A stretch of 64,000 nt of DNA from Kaistella soli (GCF_019038595.1 NZ_JAHOPF010000005.1:62001-126000); one strand, 5' to 3'. Numbered from the stretch's first letter, positions 7,081 through 16,151 are shown. Numbers and translations: made by a program. Notes: generated from the sequence alone by a model not told the origin.

Positions 7081-10000
7081 TTATCCCAATATCCTTTCCA
7101 AAACCGCATTCACCTCATCCACATGCTGCACTTTTTCTTTGCGCATCATCAACTGGTTTCCATCGGCAGAATGTTTTTCTTTCAGCGTTGCTTCTTTCGG
7201 ATTCTGACTTAAATAGGAAATAATATGCCTGAATTTTTCGCTCTGATAAAATTTATCCTGAGGATTTGGCGGAAAATATCCAAGGAAAATTCCGTTTTTA
7301 ACGACGATCTTGTCAAAACCGATTTCAGCGGCGATCCATTTTAGTTCTACACTTTTCAGAAGATTTCTAGCTTCCGGAGGCAGTTTCCCGAAACGGTCAG
7401 TGAGTTCATTTTCAAATTTCTGGAGATCTTCCTTATTTTGAATTTCCGCAAGCTTTTGATAAAGCGAAAGCCTTTCTTCAATGCTCTGAACATAAAAATC
7501 GGGCAGCATCAGTTCCAGATCAGTATCAATATTAACTTCTTTTGTTGACTTAAATAGTTTTTTACGGTCTTCTTCATTTTCAAACAGTTCCGCAAATTCT
7601 TCATCATTCTGCAATTCTTCCAGCGCTTCCTGCATGATTTTCTGATAGGTATCAAAACCCATTTCATTAATAAAACCGCTCTGTTCACCGCCCAGCAAAT
7701 CACCGGCACCGCGGATTTCCAGATCTTTCATCGCAATCTGAAAACCACTTCCCAAATCTGAAAACTGTTCTATCGCTTCGAGCCTTTTTCTCGCATCCGA
7801 AGTCATCATATCAAACGGTGGCGTGATCAGATAACAGAACGCTTTCCTGTTGCTGCGTCCGACTCTTCCTCGCATCTGGTGCAGATCCGCCATTCCGAAA
7901 CGCTGAGCATCATTAATAAAAATCGTGTTTGCATTCGGTACATCCACTCCACTTTCCACAATTGTTGTGGAAACCAGAACATCATATTTCCCTTCCATAA
8001 AATCAAGTACATTCCGTTCCAGTTGCTTTCCTTCCATCTGTCCGTGGCCGGTAATCACTTTCGCATCGGGAACAAGTCTCTGGATAAGACCTGCAATGTC
8101 TTTCAGATTTTCAATTCTGTTATTGATGAAATAAACCTGACCGTCACGCTGAATTTCATAAGAAACTGCATCACGGATCACTTCTTCACTGAATCCAATA
8201 ATACTCGTATCAACCGGCTGACGGTTTGGCGGCGGCGTTTTGATGACGGACAAATCCCTTGCGGCCATTAAAGAAAACTGTAAAGTTCTCGGTATTGGCG
8301 TTGCCGTTAAAGTCAGCGTATCAATATTGTTCTTTAAAGTTTTAAGTTTGTCTTTTACAGAAACGCCGAATTTGTGTTCTTCATCGATTATTAAAAGCCC
8401 CAAATCTTTAAATTTCACACTTTTTCCAACTAGCTGATGCGTTCCGATCACGATATCCACTTTGCCGTTTTCGAGACCTTCCAAGGTTTCTGCTTTCTGT
8501 TTTGAGCTTCGGAAACGGTTCAGGTAAGAAATATTCACCGGGAAATCTTTCAGTCTTTCCTTAAAACTCCGGTAATGCTGAAATGCTAAAATCGTAGTTG
8601 GAACCAAAATCGCAACCTGTTTCCCGTCTGTCGCCGCTTTGAAAGCTGCTCTTACCGCAATTTCCGTTTTCCCGAAACCTACGTCGCCACATATCAGACG
8701 GTCCATCACGGTATCGTTTTCCATGTCTTTTTTTACGTCCACGGTCGCTTTTTCCTGATCTGGAGTATCTTCATAAATAAAGCTCGCTTCCAGCTCATTC
8801 TGAAGGTAAGAATCCGGCGAAAAAGCAAAACCCTTCGCAGTTTTCCGCTGCGCATAAAGCCTGATCAGATCAAAGGCGATCTGTTTTACTTTCGCTTTGG
8901 TTTTCTGCTTTAAAGATTTCCAGGCCGGGGAACCGAGTTTACTCAAAACGATTTCGCGTCCTTCAGGTCCGTTGTATTTTGAAATTTTATGAAGCGAATG
9001 AATGCTTACATAAAGTAAATCTCCATTTTTATAAGTCAGCTTGAAACATTCCTGAACCTTCCCGTTGTTGTTTACTTTCACCAAGCCCATAAATTTCCCG
9101 ATTCCGTGATCAATGTGAGTGATATAGTCGCCCACTTTCATCTGCATTAAATCTTTCAGGGTCAGCTGTTCCGATTTCGCAAAAGTATTTTTCGATTTAA
9201 ATCTTTGATAACGGTCGAAAATCTGATGATCGGTATATACCGAAATTTTGTGGTCAAAATCTACAAAACCCTCATGAAGTTCAGATTTGAAAGATTTAAA
9301 CGGAATGTCATGCTGAGCAGCATCGAAACGTCCAAGTTCTTCGAATATCGCCACCAGTCTTTCCTTCTGTTTTTCGGTAGAAAAGGAGATCCAAATATCA
9401 AACTTATCGTTCCGTTTTTCCTCAAAATCTTCAATTAACAACTCGAAATTTTTGTGAAAAGAAGGCTGCGGAGTTTGGTTAAACTGAAGGGTTGTACGGT
9501 CGGAGATTTTCAGTTCTTCCAGCGTAAAATCAACACTTTTAAACTTCTGATAATCCGCCATCATTCCGCCTTCCGAGAAGAACAGTTCTTCCGGTTTTCT
9601 ATGGCTGATTTCTTTGCTTAGACCAGCAAATTTCTCTTCTGCTTTTTCATAAAAATCTTTAATTCTTTTTACGCCTAAAAAAGCATTTTTCGACACGACA
9701 AAACTGCCTTTCGGTAAAAGCTCGAAAAGAGAAACCTTACTTCCAGAAACCGCGAAGTTCATGTTGGAAACCAGCTGAAATTCGTTTACTTTTCCGTTGG
9801 TAAGCTGGGTTTCGATATTGAAGGTTTTGATGCTTTCGATTTCATTCCCGAAAAAAGTGATGCGGTACGGTTCTTCGTTGGAATAGGAGAAAATATCGAC
9901 AATTCCGCCACGGACTGAAAATTCGCCCGGCTCTGAAACAAAATCTGTCAAATTAAAATTGAACTGATGCAGAAGCTCTTCAGTAAAATCGAAATCCAAA

Positions 10001-10458
10001 CTTTCTCCCACCTTTATCTGATGCGAAATCGCACTGAAATCTTCTTTTCTCAGCACTTTCTCCGATAAAGCGCCAAATCCGGCAACGATTACTTTCGGTT
10101 TTTTAGCTGAATTTAGTTTATTCAGCACTTCGGTTCTCAGGACAAGATTTGCATTCTGGGTTTTCTCAATCTGGTAAGGTTCCAAATGGGTCGCGGGAAA
10201 ATAAAGCACGTTTTCTTTCCCCACCAGATCCTCCATTTCTGCGGTGACATACAGCGCTTCTTCTTTGTCTTCAAAAAGAAAAAGAATAGTCTTTTTATGC
10301 GTGAGAAAAAGCTCGGCGGTAAAAACCGACGGCGCAGATCCGGCAAAACCTTTGACGGAAATATGTTGATGCTGATCTAAATTTTTAAATATCTCTTTCC
10401 CAAATTCGTTTCTCAACATATCGGGCAAAAAAGTTTCATTGATGGGTTTTAACTGCAT
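7081..10458 (-). CDS. mfd: Transcription-repair coupling factor
   Basis: A 1125-residue SF2 translocase that displaces RNA polymerase stalled at DNA lesions and recruits UvrA. In order it shows an N-terminal UvrB-like module without nuclease parts, a CarD-like RNA-polymerase interaction domain near residue 440 (MKVGDYITHIDHGIGKFMG), helicase motif I GDVGFGKTEIAVRAAF, the DEEH box (LLIIDEEHKFGV), motif III TATPIPRT, and motif VI QMRGRVGRS. A C-terminal TRCF domain follows. Length and motif set are complete. The gene stands alone at the head of the minus-strand group, with 59 bp to the next lipoprotein gene. Confidence 0.98.
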   Translation of the reverse strand: MQLKPINETFLPDMLRNEFGKEIFKNLDQHQHISVKGFAGSAPSVFTAELFLTHKKTILFLFEDKEEALYVTAEMEDLVGKENVLYFPATHLEPYQIEKTQNANLVLRTEVLNKLNSAKKPKVIVAGFGALSEKVLRKEDFSAISHQIKVGESLDFDFTEELLHQFNFNLTDFVSEPGEFSVRGGIVDIFSYSNEEPYRITFFGNEIESIKTFNIETQLTNGKVNEFQLVSNMNFAVSGSKVSLFELLPKGSFVVSKNAFLGVKRIKDFYEKAEEKFAGLSKEISHRKPEELFFSEGGMMADYQKFKSVDFTLEELKISDRTTLQFNQTPQPSFHKNFELLIEDFEEKRNDKFDIWISFSTEKQKERLVAIFEELGRFDAAQHDIPFKSFKSELHEGFVDFDHKISVYTDHQIFDRYQRFKSKNTFAKSEQLTLKDLMQMKVGDYITHIDHGIGKFMGLVKVNNNGKVQECFKLTYKNGDLLYVSIHSLHKISKYNGPEGREIVLSKLGSPAWKSLKQKTKAKVKQIAFDLIRLYAQRKTAKGFAFSPDSYLQNELEASFIYEDTPDQEKATVDVKKDMENDTVMDRLICGDVGFGKTEIAVRAAFKAATDGKQVAILVPTTILAFQHYRSFKERLKDFPVNISYLNRFRSSKQKAETLEGLENGKVDIVIGTHQLVGKSVKFKDLGLLIIDEEHKFGVSVKDKLKTLKNNIDTLTLTATPIPRTLQFSLMAARDLSVIKTPPPNRQPVDTSIIGFSEEVIRDAVSYEIQRDGQVYFINNRIENLKDIAGLIQRLVPDAKVITGHGQMEGKQLERNVLDFMEGKYDVLVSTTIVESGVDVPNANTIFINDAQRFGMADLHQMRGRVGRSNRKAFCYLITPPFDMMTSDARKRLEAIEQFSDLGSGFQIAMKDLEIRGAGDLLGGEQSGFINEMGFDTYQKIMQEALEELQNDEEFAELFENEEDRKKLFKSTKEVNIDTDLELMLPDFYVQSIEERLSLYQKLAEIQNKEDLQKFENELTDRFGKLPPEARNLLKSVELKWIAAEIGFDKIVVKNGIFLGYFPPNPQDKFYQSEKFRHIISYLSQNPKEATLKEKHSADGNQLMMRKEKVQHVDEVNAVLERILG

Positions 10459-10733
10459 TTTTCTTTATGTAAAATGTGAAACCGCTGTGATTATAAACGG
10501 CAAAAGCGATTTCGGGAAAATTCCGAAACCGTTTTTTTGAAAGCGTAAATTTAAGTATAATTTTCCATTTAATCTCCTGAAAACCATTTGCATAAAAATC
10601 AATTTTACATCTTTAAAATTATCATTATTACAGCAATAACTTAAGATGTATTAATTGTTGTTAAATTAAAACGATTATGGAACGATGGCATAATGTTTGG
10701 AAAAACCATGCCATTAACTTTAAAAATAATATT

Positions 10734-11159
10734 ATGCGATCTACCAATCAACAAATCAAGACGAAAAAACGTAATTCAACGTTTAAATTTTTAGGACTTT
10801 TTCTGATGTTATTTTCATTCATCGCCTTAAGTTCTTGCAGCCGAGACGACGATCCTGCAGACAACGATTTCTTTGCGGGAACCTACAACGGAAGTATTTC
10901 CTATAATGACGGATCTACGAGCATTACTAAGGATAACGGAAGCGTTTTCGTAACTAAAATTGCGAGCGGAACTAAATATAATTTCAGATTCTCTGACGGC
11001 GTCCCGGATTTAAATGGAGTTCAGTTTGAAAAACAGGGCGACAATACTCTCGTGATGGTAGGATCTACCGCTACTTCTTACATCAGAATCGACAACGCAA
11101 ATCTGAAAATTCTTTACAGCGTGGACGGAAAAACCTGGACCGCCAACTGCAACAGATAA
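10734..11159 (+). CDS. Small lipoprotein of unknown function
   Basis: A 141-residue protein with a positively charged N-terminus, a hydrophobic helix and lipobox LSSC (Cys35), followed by acidic SRDDDPADND, a lipoprotein-export-type acidic stretch. The mature domain of ~100 residues looks like a small beta-barrel (FAGTYNGSISYND, then DNTLVMVGS) similar in style to lipocalin-like or DUF4377-type folds, but no family is certain. The ATG at 10734 is preferred over an in-frame one at 10677 because it places the signal peptide correctly. The leader holds a 7-bp inverted repeat, ATGGCAT (10685-10691) / ATGCCAT (10708-10714). A strong terminator follows. Confidence 0.75.
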   Translation: MRSTNQQIKTKKRNSTFKFLGLFLMLFSFIALSSCSRDDDPADNDFFAGTYNGSISYNDGSTSITKDNGSVFVTKIASGTKYNFRFSDGVPDLNGVQFEKQGDNTLVMVGSTATSYIRIDNANLKILYSVDGKTWTANCNR

Positions 11160-11177
11160 TATTGACATTCAATAAAG

Positions 11178-11214
11178 AAAAAACTGCTTCACTTTCCTGA
11201 AGCAGTTTTTTTTG
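11178..11214 (+). terminator. Rho-independent terminator
   Basis: AAACTGCTTC (11181-11190), an 8-nt loop, then GAAGCAGTTT (11199-11208) and a run of T. It ends the small lipoprotein transcript and insulates the following duplicated cassette. Confidence 0.9.
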
Positions 11215-11235
11215 TATTTTTAAAAAAAATATTTG

Positions 11236-11610
11236 ATGAAATTAAATTTACAGTTTATTGCCTTTCTGTCGGCGTTTTTCTGGATCATCAGCTGCAGAAC
11301 CGAATCTCAGGAAAATCCACGCGCTTATGTGGAAGGAAAAATAATTTATTCCAGCATAGACACCAATTTATACAGATTGAAAATCCTCAGCGGAAGCACT
11401 ATCGTAGCGGAAACAACCTTAGAAACCGGCGGCAGCTTCAAACTCTCGGGACCTGTTTCTAATGACGGTTTTACGATCGCATCAACAGAGAAAATAAAAT
11501 CTTTCAGCGCTGACAAAACAGGTTTAACACTTTCCAAAGATGCTCTTCAGATCAATATTCCAAAAGGGATAACCTACCTTAAGTTTAACGAAATAGTGCT
11601 GGAAAAATGA
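11236..11610 (+). CDS. Small lipoprotein with regulatory-type Ig domain, copy 1 of duplicated pair
   Basis: A 124-residue lipoprotein (lipobox WIISC, Cys20). The mature part resembles a single carboxypeptidase-regulatory/Ig-like beta-sandwich (YVEGKIIYSS, then TTLETGGSFKLSGP). The ATG at 11236 is chosen over the TTG one codon upstream. The stop overlaps the start of the next gene in an ATGA junction (11607-11610), implying translational coupling to a beta-barrel partner. The protein at 12235 is clearly homologous over its whole length: both have EGKI near the N-terminus, a GxFKLxGP turn and a DxLxIxIP segment near the end. Function unknown; a surface or periplasmic plug/partner for the barrel is possible. 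Confidence 0.75.
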   Translation: MKLNLQFIAFLSAFFWIISCRTESQENPRAYVEGKIIYSSIDTNLYRLKILSGSTIVAETTLETGGSFKLSGPVSNDGFTIASTEKIKSFSADKTGLTLSKDALQINIPKGITYLKFNEIVLEK

Positions 11611-12212
11611 GAATATTTACTTTTTTATTTTTAGTTTTTTCCATTACGGTTTTTTCTCAGAAAAACAGAAACCAGCTTGATGTAGTTTCAAATATCGAAG
11701 CAAAAGTAATCGCAATGAAGCCGATTGGCAACAATTCACTGGCGAAAAATCTAATGCCCTTTTACGGCTTCGGTTTTGGCGGAAATCTGATGACGCCCAT
11801 TAATTTCGGAATCGGTCTGGACTACAGCCAGCTGTTTTCCAATGTTCATTACGATCAGAAAAATCTTTACGGAAATTTAGGATCGCCGAGGATCACCCAA
11901 ATTGATGCTTTTTTAACGCACCGCGAAAATATTTCTGAAGACTTTATGGTAGAAGAAATGGCGGGTTTCAGCTTTTACCGTTATTCGAGTTTATATATTG
12001 ATGAGAAAAACCGTTCACTGAAAGATCAGGCAATGGGATTTAATCTTGGCGGCAAAGCGATTTATACTTTAGACGGTCCACAGCAGGTTTTCGTTGCCGG
12101 GAAAATCAATTTTTATTACGGAAATACTTATAACGAAAACCCTGAAATTAAGAAATACTACAGCAATTCGACGTTTTTGAGTCTTAGTTTAGGCTACCGC
12201 TATAATTTCTAA
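11607..12212 (+). CDS. Outer-membrane beta-barrel protein, copy 1 of duplicated pair
   Basis: A 201-residue protein with signal peptide (MRIFTFLFLVFSITVFSQ). It has alternating hydrophobic strands with aromatic girdles (FYGFGFGGNLMTPINFGIG) and a C-terminal aromatic residue (LSLGYRYNF), typical of an 8-strand PorT/OmpA-like barrel. It overlaps the upstream lipoprotein gene by 4 nt. It shares the near-terminal motif NPEIKKYYSNST with DPEIQKYYSKAT in the barrel at 12606, showing that the two lipoprotein-barrel pairs arose by duplication. No OmpA peptidoglycan-binding domain is present. Substrate unknown. Confidence 0.8.
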   Translation: MRIFTFLFLVFSITVFSQKNRNQLDVVSNIEAKVIAMKPIGNNSLAKNLMPFYGFGFGGNLMTPINFGIGLDYSQLFSNVHYDQKNLYGNLGSPRITQIDAFLTHRENISEDFMVEEMAGFSFYRYSSLYIDEKNRSLKDQAMGFNLGGKAIYTLDGPQQVFVAGKINFYYGNTYNENPEIKKYYSNSTFLSLSLGYRYNF

Positions 12213-12234
12213 ATAGTCTTTCTAAAAACATAAT

Positions 12235-12609
12235 ATGACAAACCGCTTTATTTTATCCGCCATTTTGCCGATTACTTTTCTGTTGGCGCCCAATGGCTGT
12301 CAACCGGAATATGTGAGTAATTCCAGAATTTTCGCTGAAGGAAAAATCAGTTCATCCACAGGCGCAAACATTCCGGTGAAGCTTTACGCAGAAGACATTT
12401 TAATATCTGAAACCAAAACTGATGCGCAGGGGAATTTCAAACTTGGCGGTCCGGGAACTACACAGGAAAAAACATTGGTTCTAAACCGCAAAATTATTTC
12501 TTTCACCTCCAGTGATCCGGAGTGCAAACTTGCGTACGATTCCTTATCCATAATCATTCCCGCAAAAAATACCGCTTTTAGATTTCCGCAAATACAGCTC
12601 AAACCATGA
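12235..12609 (+). CDS. Small lipoprotein with regulatory-type Ig domain, copy 2 of duplicated pair
   Basis: A 124-residue homologue of the protein at 11236, with lipobox PNGC (Cys22) and a beta-sandwich segment (FAEGKISSSTG, KTDAQGNFKLGGPG). DAQGNFKLGGP is the canonical turn of carboxypeptidase-regulatory-like domains. It begins 22 nt after barrel copy 1, and its own stop overlaps barrel copy 2 in an ATGA junction, exactly as in the first pair. The conserved order and overlap indicate that the whole two-gene unit was duplicated, not just one gene. The role is unknown. Confidence 0.75.
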   Translation: MTNRFILSAILPITFLLAPNGCQPEYVSNSRIFAEGKISSSTGANIPVKLYAEDILISETKTDAQGNFKLGGPGTTQEKTLVLNRKIISFTSSDPECKLAYDSLSIIIPAKNTAFRFPQIQLKP

Positions 12610-13193
12610 TAAATATTTTACTTTTATTTATCCTGATACCCAGCCTTTGCTTTTCGCAGGATTCAGACAGATTTGCTTTTGAGCTTAAAGGGAATTCTTT
12701 CACAGGAATCGGCAATAATTTCGTCGCGGACGGAACCAAAACCTTTACCGGATTTGGGGCAGGCTTTACCGGGACTTTTTATAAAAACTTTGGTTTGGGA
12801 ATCGAATTTAACAAAGGCTATTCAGATGTTTCAGACGTTTCTGTGTTTGGCGATCTGCACAGTCCGCAGCTTACCCTATTTGATATTTATGCACTTTACC
12901 GGTATGATGTGAATCAAAAACTGAGTTTTGAAGGTAATATCGGCGGCGGATTTTCACAGCTGAAAAGCTATTCCAATTACAGGATTGAGAAATTTACCGA
13001 AGGCGGCAACACCTTTTTCCTCGGCGGAAAAGCACTTTACAGCGTCACCAAAAACAAAAGCCTTGTTCTTGTTGCTGGACCCAGATTTTATTTCATGAGC
13101 ACCTTTACGGAAATGAACGATCCCGAAATTCAAAAATATTATTCCAAAGCAACGCTGTTAAATTTCTCTTTAGGTTTGAGACTTTGTTTCTAA
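12606..13193 (+). CDS. Outer-membrane beta-barrel protein, copy 2 of duplicated pair
   Basis: A 195-residue protein with an N-terminal signal sequence ending near CFSQDSD. It has strands rich in Gly/aromatic residues (FTGFGAGFTGTFYKNFGLG) and a C-terminal strand ending LGLRLCF. The length and strand pattern fit a small 8-strand barrel. It is coupled by 4-nt overlap to the lipoprotein before it. The C-terminal DPEIQKYYSKAT matches copy 1, while strand sequences differ, so the duplication is old and the copies may have specialised. The promoter of the next gene lies just after its stop. Confidence 0.8.
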   Translation: MINILLLFILIPSLCFSQDSDRFAFELKGNSFTGIGNNFVADGTKTFTGFGAGFTGTFYKNFGLGIEFNKGYSDVSDVSVFGDLHSPQLTLFDIYALYRYDVNQKLSFEGNIGGGFSQLKSYSNYRIEKFTEGGNTFFLGGKALYSVTKNKSLVLVAGPRFYFMSTFTEMNDPEIQKYYSKATLLNFSLGLRLCF

Positions 13194-13208
13194 AAACTTC
13201 TAAATTTG
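13175..13208 (+). promoter_or_regulatory. Promoter of the GH3-family gene
   Basis: TTTG at 13175-13178, a 22-nt spacer and TAAATTTG at 13201-13208, which ends exactly 4 nt before the ATG at 13213. The predicted transcription start falls on or next to the start codon, so the mRNA would be leaderless. Confidence 0.5.
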
Positions 13209-13212
13209 CTTC

Positions 13213-14718
13213 ATGTTAAATTTCATTAAGAAAAAAATTGCGTTAGTCTGGGCAAAAAAGCACGTTAAAGAAACCGAAAACTTTAAGCAGAACGCCGTTG
13301 AAGATCAGGAAAAACTCTTGCTTTCTCTGGTAAAAACTGCAGAAAAAACGTTGTTTGGACGAGAGCATCAGTTCGAAACTATAAAAAATGTTCAGGATTT
13401 TCAGAATCAAGTAAAAATTGCCGACTATGAGGATTTAAAACCTTATATTGAAAGAGTAAAAAAAGGCCAGCGAAGTATTCTCTGGACCGAAACTCCGGAA
13501 TATTTTGCAAAAACTTCCGGCACCACTTCCGGCTCAAAATACATCCCGATTTCAAAAGAAGGAATGCCTTATCAGCTTGCTGCAGCACAAAGCGCGATCT
13601 TCCATTATATCAGTCAGAAAAATAATTCAGATTTCGTTTCAGGGAAAATGATTTTCCTTCAGGGAAGTCCCGAACTGGAAGAAATCAACGGGATAAAAAC
13701 CGGCAGACTTTCCGGAATTGTCGCCCATCACATCCCGAATTATCTGCAGAAAAACCGTTTACCAAGTGAAAAAACCAACCTCATCGAAGACTGGGAAACT
13801 AAAGTGGATGAAATTGTAAAGGAAACCGAAAAGCAAAACATGACCTTAATTTCGGGAATTCCGCCCTGGCTGATCATGTATTTTGAAAAACTGATCGAAA
13901 GAAACGGAAAGAAAATTACCGAGCTTTTTCCTAATCTTCAGCTCATCATCACAGGCGGCGTCAACTATGAACCTTACCGCGAAAAAATGAACGAACTTCT
14001 GGGAAAACCGGTGGACACCATCCAGACTTTTCCTGCGAGTGAAGGTTTTTTTGCGTTTCAGGATGATTATCAGAACGAAGGCTTATTGCTTTTAACCAAC
14101 CACGGAATTTTTTACGAATTCGTTCCGCTGGAGGAATACGGGAAACCGGAAGCAAAAAGACTCACTTTAAAAGACATTGAACTGCATAAAGATTATGCGC
14201 TGATTTTAACCACAAATTCCGGACTTTGGGCATATTCGATTGGAGATGTTTTAAGATTTATTTCAAAAAGCCCTTACAGGATCGTGGTTTCCGGAAGAAC
14301 AAAACATTTCACCTCTGCTTTTGGAGAACACGTTATTGCCTTTGAAGTGGAAGAAGCCATGAAAGCCACCGTTGAGAAATTTCCTGCACAGATTACCGAA
14401 TTTCACCTTGCTCCACAAGTAAATCCTGCCGAAGGGCTCCCTTATCATGAATGGTTTATTGAGTTTGAAAAAGAACCTGCAGATCTGGAAAGTTTCAGAA
14501 AGAATCTGGATGATGAGATGCGGAAACGCAATACCTACTATGATGATTTAATCTCAGGAAATATTCTGCAGCCTCTCATTATTAGCAAACTAAGAAAAAA
14601 TGCCTTTCAGGATTACGCAAGATCTGAAGGAAAACTTGGCGGACAAAACAAAATCCCGAGGCTTGCAAATGACAGAAAAATAGGGGGTTTCCTTGAAGCT
14701 GCTAAAGCCCGCAATTAG
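13213..14718 (+). CDS. GH3-family acyl-adenylate/amido-synthetase-like protein
   Basis: A 501-residue cytoplasmic protein of the GH3 (auxin-responsive promoter) family within the ANL adenylating superfamily. The ATP-binding motif FAKTSGTTSGSKYIPIS begins near residue 97. Later features include the FPASEGFFAFQ segment and YSIGDVLRFISKSPYRIVVSG, which matches the hinge-proximal YxxGD region of adenylating enzymes. Plant GH3 enzymes conjugate amino acids to jasmonate or auxin; bacterial members have no settled substrate, although amide-bond formation on a carboxylic acid is the family expectation. It has a separate promoter after the barrel cassette and 47 bp before the next gene. Confidence 0.9.
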   Translation: MLNFIKKKIALVWAKKHVKETENFKQNAVEDQEKLLLSLVKTAEKTLFGREHQFETIKNVQDFQNQVKIADYEDLKPYIERVKKGQRSILWTETPEYFAKTSGTTSGSKYIPISKEGMPYQLAAAQSAIFHYISQKNNSDFVSGKMIFLQGSPELEEINGIKTGRLSGIVAHHIPNYLQKNRLPSEKTNLIEDWETKVDEIVKETEKQNMTLISGIPPWLIMYFEKLIERNGKKITELFPNLQLIITGGVNYEPYREKMNELLGKPVDTIQTFPASEGFFAFQDDYQNEGLLLLTNHGIFYEFVPLEEYGKPEAKRLTLKDIELHKDYALILTTNSGLWAYSIGDVLRFISKSPYRIVVSGRTKHFTSAFGEHVIAFEVEEAMKATVEKFPAQITEFHLAPQVNPAEGLPYHEWFIEFEKEPADLESFRKNLDDEMRKRNTYYDDLISGNILQPLIISKLRKNAFQDYARSEGKLGGQNKIPRLANDRKIGGFLEAAKARN

Positions 14719-14765
14719 GAAAAACCCTGAAAAAACGGTATATTAGCAGGAAATTATTATACAAT

Positions 14766-15752
14766 ATGAACAAACTTTATGTTTTAGGAGCAGTGTTAGC
14801 AATAACCTTCTCAAATGCGCAGGCCAAAAAAAGCTTCAACAGACAAAGCAAAAATCAAAATCACAAACCTTTTGTGTCAAATTTAAAGGCAAGTGAAATC
14901 AAATTCAATCAGACTCCGGATTTCGATAACGGAATTATTTCCATGGTAGATCAGGACAATAACCAGATTATTGCAGCGGACGATTTCCAGGTTTCGGAAG
15001 CAACTAAGGTGGATAAATTTGTGTTTTACGGCACGCAGTCTTACGATGATTTACCTGACTACTATCTGGGGACAAAAATGTATATCTTCGATGACAACAA
15101 TGGCAAACCGGCCGGTAAACCGAGTGATATCAGTACCGCAGTAGCAGTAATCAATATAGACGAAAACAACACTGCTGCGAACGTCGCAGGTAACGGAAAC
15201 CCGTTCGAATTTGTTTTTGAAGTGGACGTTACTAAAGCATTAGGAAATGACTTAACACTTGCGGCCAATAAGAAATATTGGGTGGCTTTTGCGCCTAAAG
15301 TGGATCTCTTTGATGAATATGGAATGGATCCGGACGAGACATTTTACTGGTCTCTTGGAAACGGCAATCTTTCCGAACCTGTATTGATTGATGAAGCTGA
15401 CTTATTTGAGGCCGGAGCAACCAATTGGTCCACGATTTCCAGTTTACTCGGCGAAACTTTCGAGGGTTTGGCCTTTACCATTACAGGAGAAAGCACATTG
15501 GGGACTACAGAAATTTACTCTAATCTTAGAAACGTTTCTATCTATCCGAATCCTGCGGTAAATGTGATCAACTTAAAAGCAAACAAGAAAAACACAATTA
15601 CTAAAACCGAAATTTTCGACCTTAACGGAAAACTGCTACTTAGTTCTGCGGAAACCTCTATTAATGTAGAAAAACTACCTAAAGCGGTGTATATCGTTAA
15701 GATTTATTCAGGAAACGAGGTTATTGAAACTTCAAAAATTATTAAAAAATAG
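14766..15752 (+). CDS. Type IX secretion substrate (T9SS type A sorting domain)
   Basis: A 328-residue secreted protein. The signal peptide (MNKLYVLGAVLAITFSNAQA) is followed by a ~235-residue beta-rich passenger with many Asp/Asn residues, and then a C-terminal T9SS type A domain from about residue 256. That domain carries the canonical VSIYPNPAVNVINL opening, the FDLNGKLLLSS middle motif and the terminal YIVKIYSGNEVIETSKIIKK. Such domains direct export through the PorV/SprA-type T9SS and attachment or release at the cell surface. The passenger matches no family I can name, and it lacks obvious catalytic motifs. A strong hairpin terminator follows. Confidence 0.9.
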   Translation: MNKLYVLGAVLAITFSNAQAKKSFNRQSKNQNHKPFVSNLKASEIKFNQTPDFDNGIISMVDQDNNQIIAADDFQVSEATKVDKFVFYGTQSYDDLPDYYLGTKMYIFDDNNGKPAGKPSDISTAVAVINIDENNTAANVAGNGNPFEFVFEVDVTKALGNDLTLAANKKYWVAFAPKVDLFDEYGMDPDETFYWSLGNGNLSEPVLIDEADLFEAGATNWSTISSLLGETFEGLAFTITGESTLGTTEIYSNLRNVSIYPNPAVNVINLKANKKNTITKTEIFDLNGKLLLSSAETSINVEKLPKAVYIVKIYSGNEVIETSKIIKK

Positions 15753-15768
15753 TTTAAACTGAATTATT

Positions 15769-15797
15769 TTAAAGTCTGCTTCGGCAGGCTTTTTTTA
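15769..15797 (+). terminator. Rho-independent terminator
   Basis: Stem AAAGTCTGC / GCAGGCTTT (one G-T pair) around a TTCG tetraloop, followed by a T run. It lies 17 nt after the T9SS protein gene. Confidence 0.9.
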
Positions 15798-15808
15798 TGT
15801 CAAAATGT

Positions 15809-16147
15809 TCAGCTAGAAACCACTTTCAAACCAATTACAGAAGCAATCAAAGTAAAAACAAAAAACATCCGCCAGAATGTGGCAGGTTCATTAAAAATAA
15901 AAATCCCTGCCAGGACACCTCCAACAGCTCCAATCCCTGTCCAGACTGCATAAGCAGTACCGATAGGAATGGGATTGTTTCCTAAAGAAATTGCTTTATA
16001 CATTAAAAACATGCTGACGAAAAGCGCGATCACGAATCCGCTCCACCAGAAATAACTTTCGCGTCCTGTGGTTTCCTGAGCCTTTCCGAGACAAGTGGCA
16101 AAACCGGTTTCGAAAAGCCCGGCAATGATGAGAATAATCCAGTTCAT
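15809..16147 (-). CDS. SMR-family exporter, SugE/Gdx (guanidinium) type
   Basis: A 112-residue, four-helix inner-membrane protein. The essential glutamate of SMR proteins is Glu13 (AGLFETGFA). Helix 3 carries GTAYAVWTGIGAVGG, which matches SugE/Gdx much better than EmrE, where this region differs. Gdx proteins export guanidinium in exchange for protons; quaternary-ammonium export is an alternative for this subfamily. The start is the ATG at 16147 (MNWIILIIAG), with a -7 box exactly 4 nt upstream. It is divergent from the MFS exporter, 74 bp away. No guanidine riboswitch fits in that gap. Confidence 0.88.
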   Translation of the reverse strand: MNWIILIIAGLFETGFATCLGKAQETTGRESYFWWSGFVIALFVSMFLMYKAISLGNNPIPIGTAYAVWTGIGAVGGVLAGIFIFNEPATFWRMFFVFTLIASVIGLKVVSS

Positions 16148-16151
16148 ACGT

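Noticed and set aside
10504-10537. Terminator-like TTTCGG/CCGAAA hairpin with T run
   Set aside because: Plus-strand hairpin with no plus-strand gene upstream and only a 6-bp stem; probably fortuitous or part of the mfd leader.
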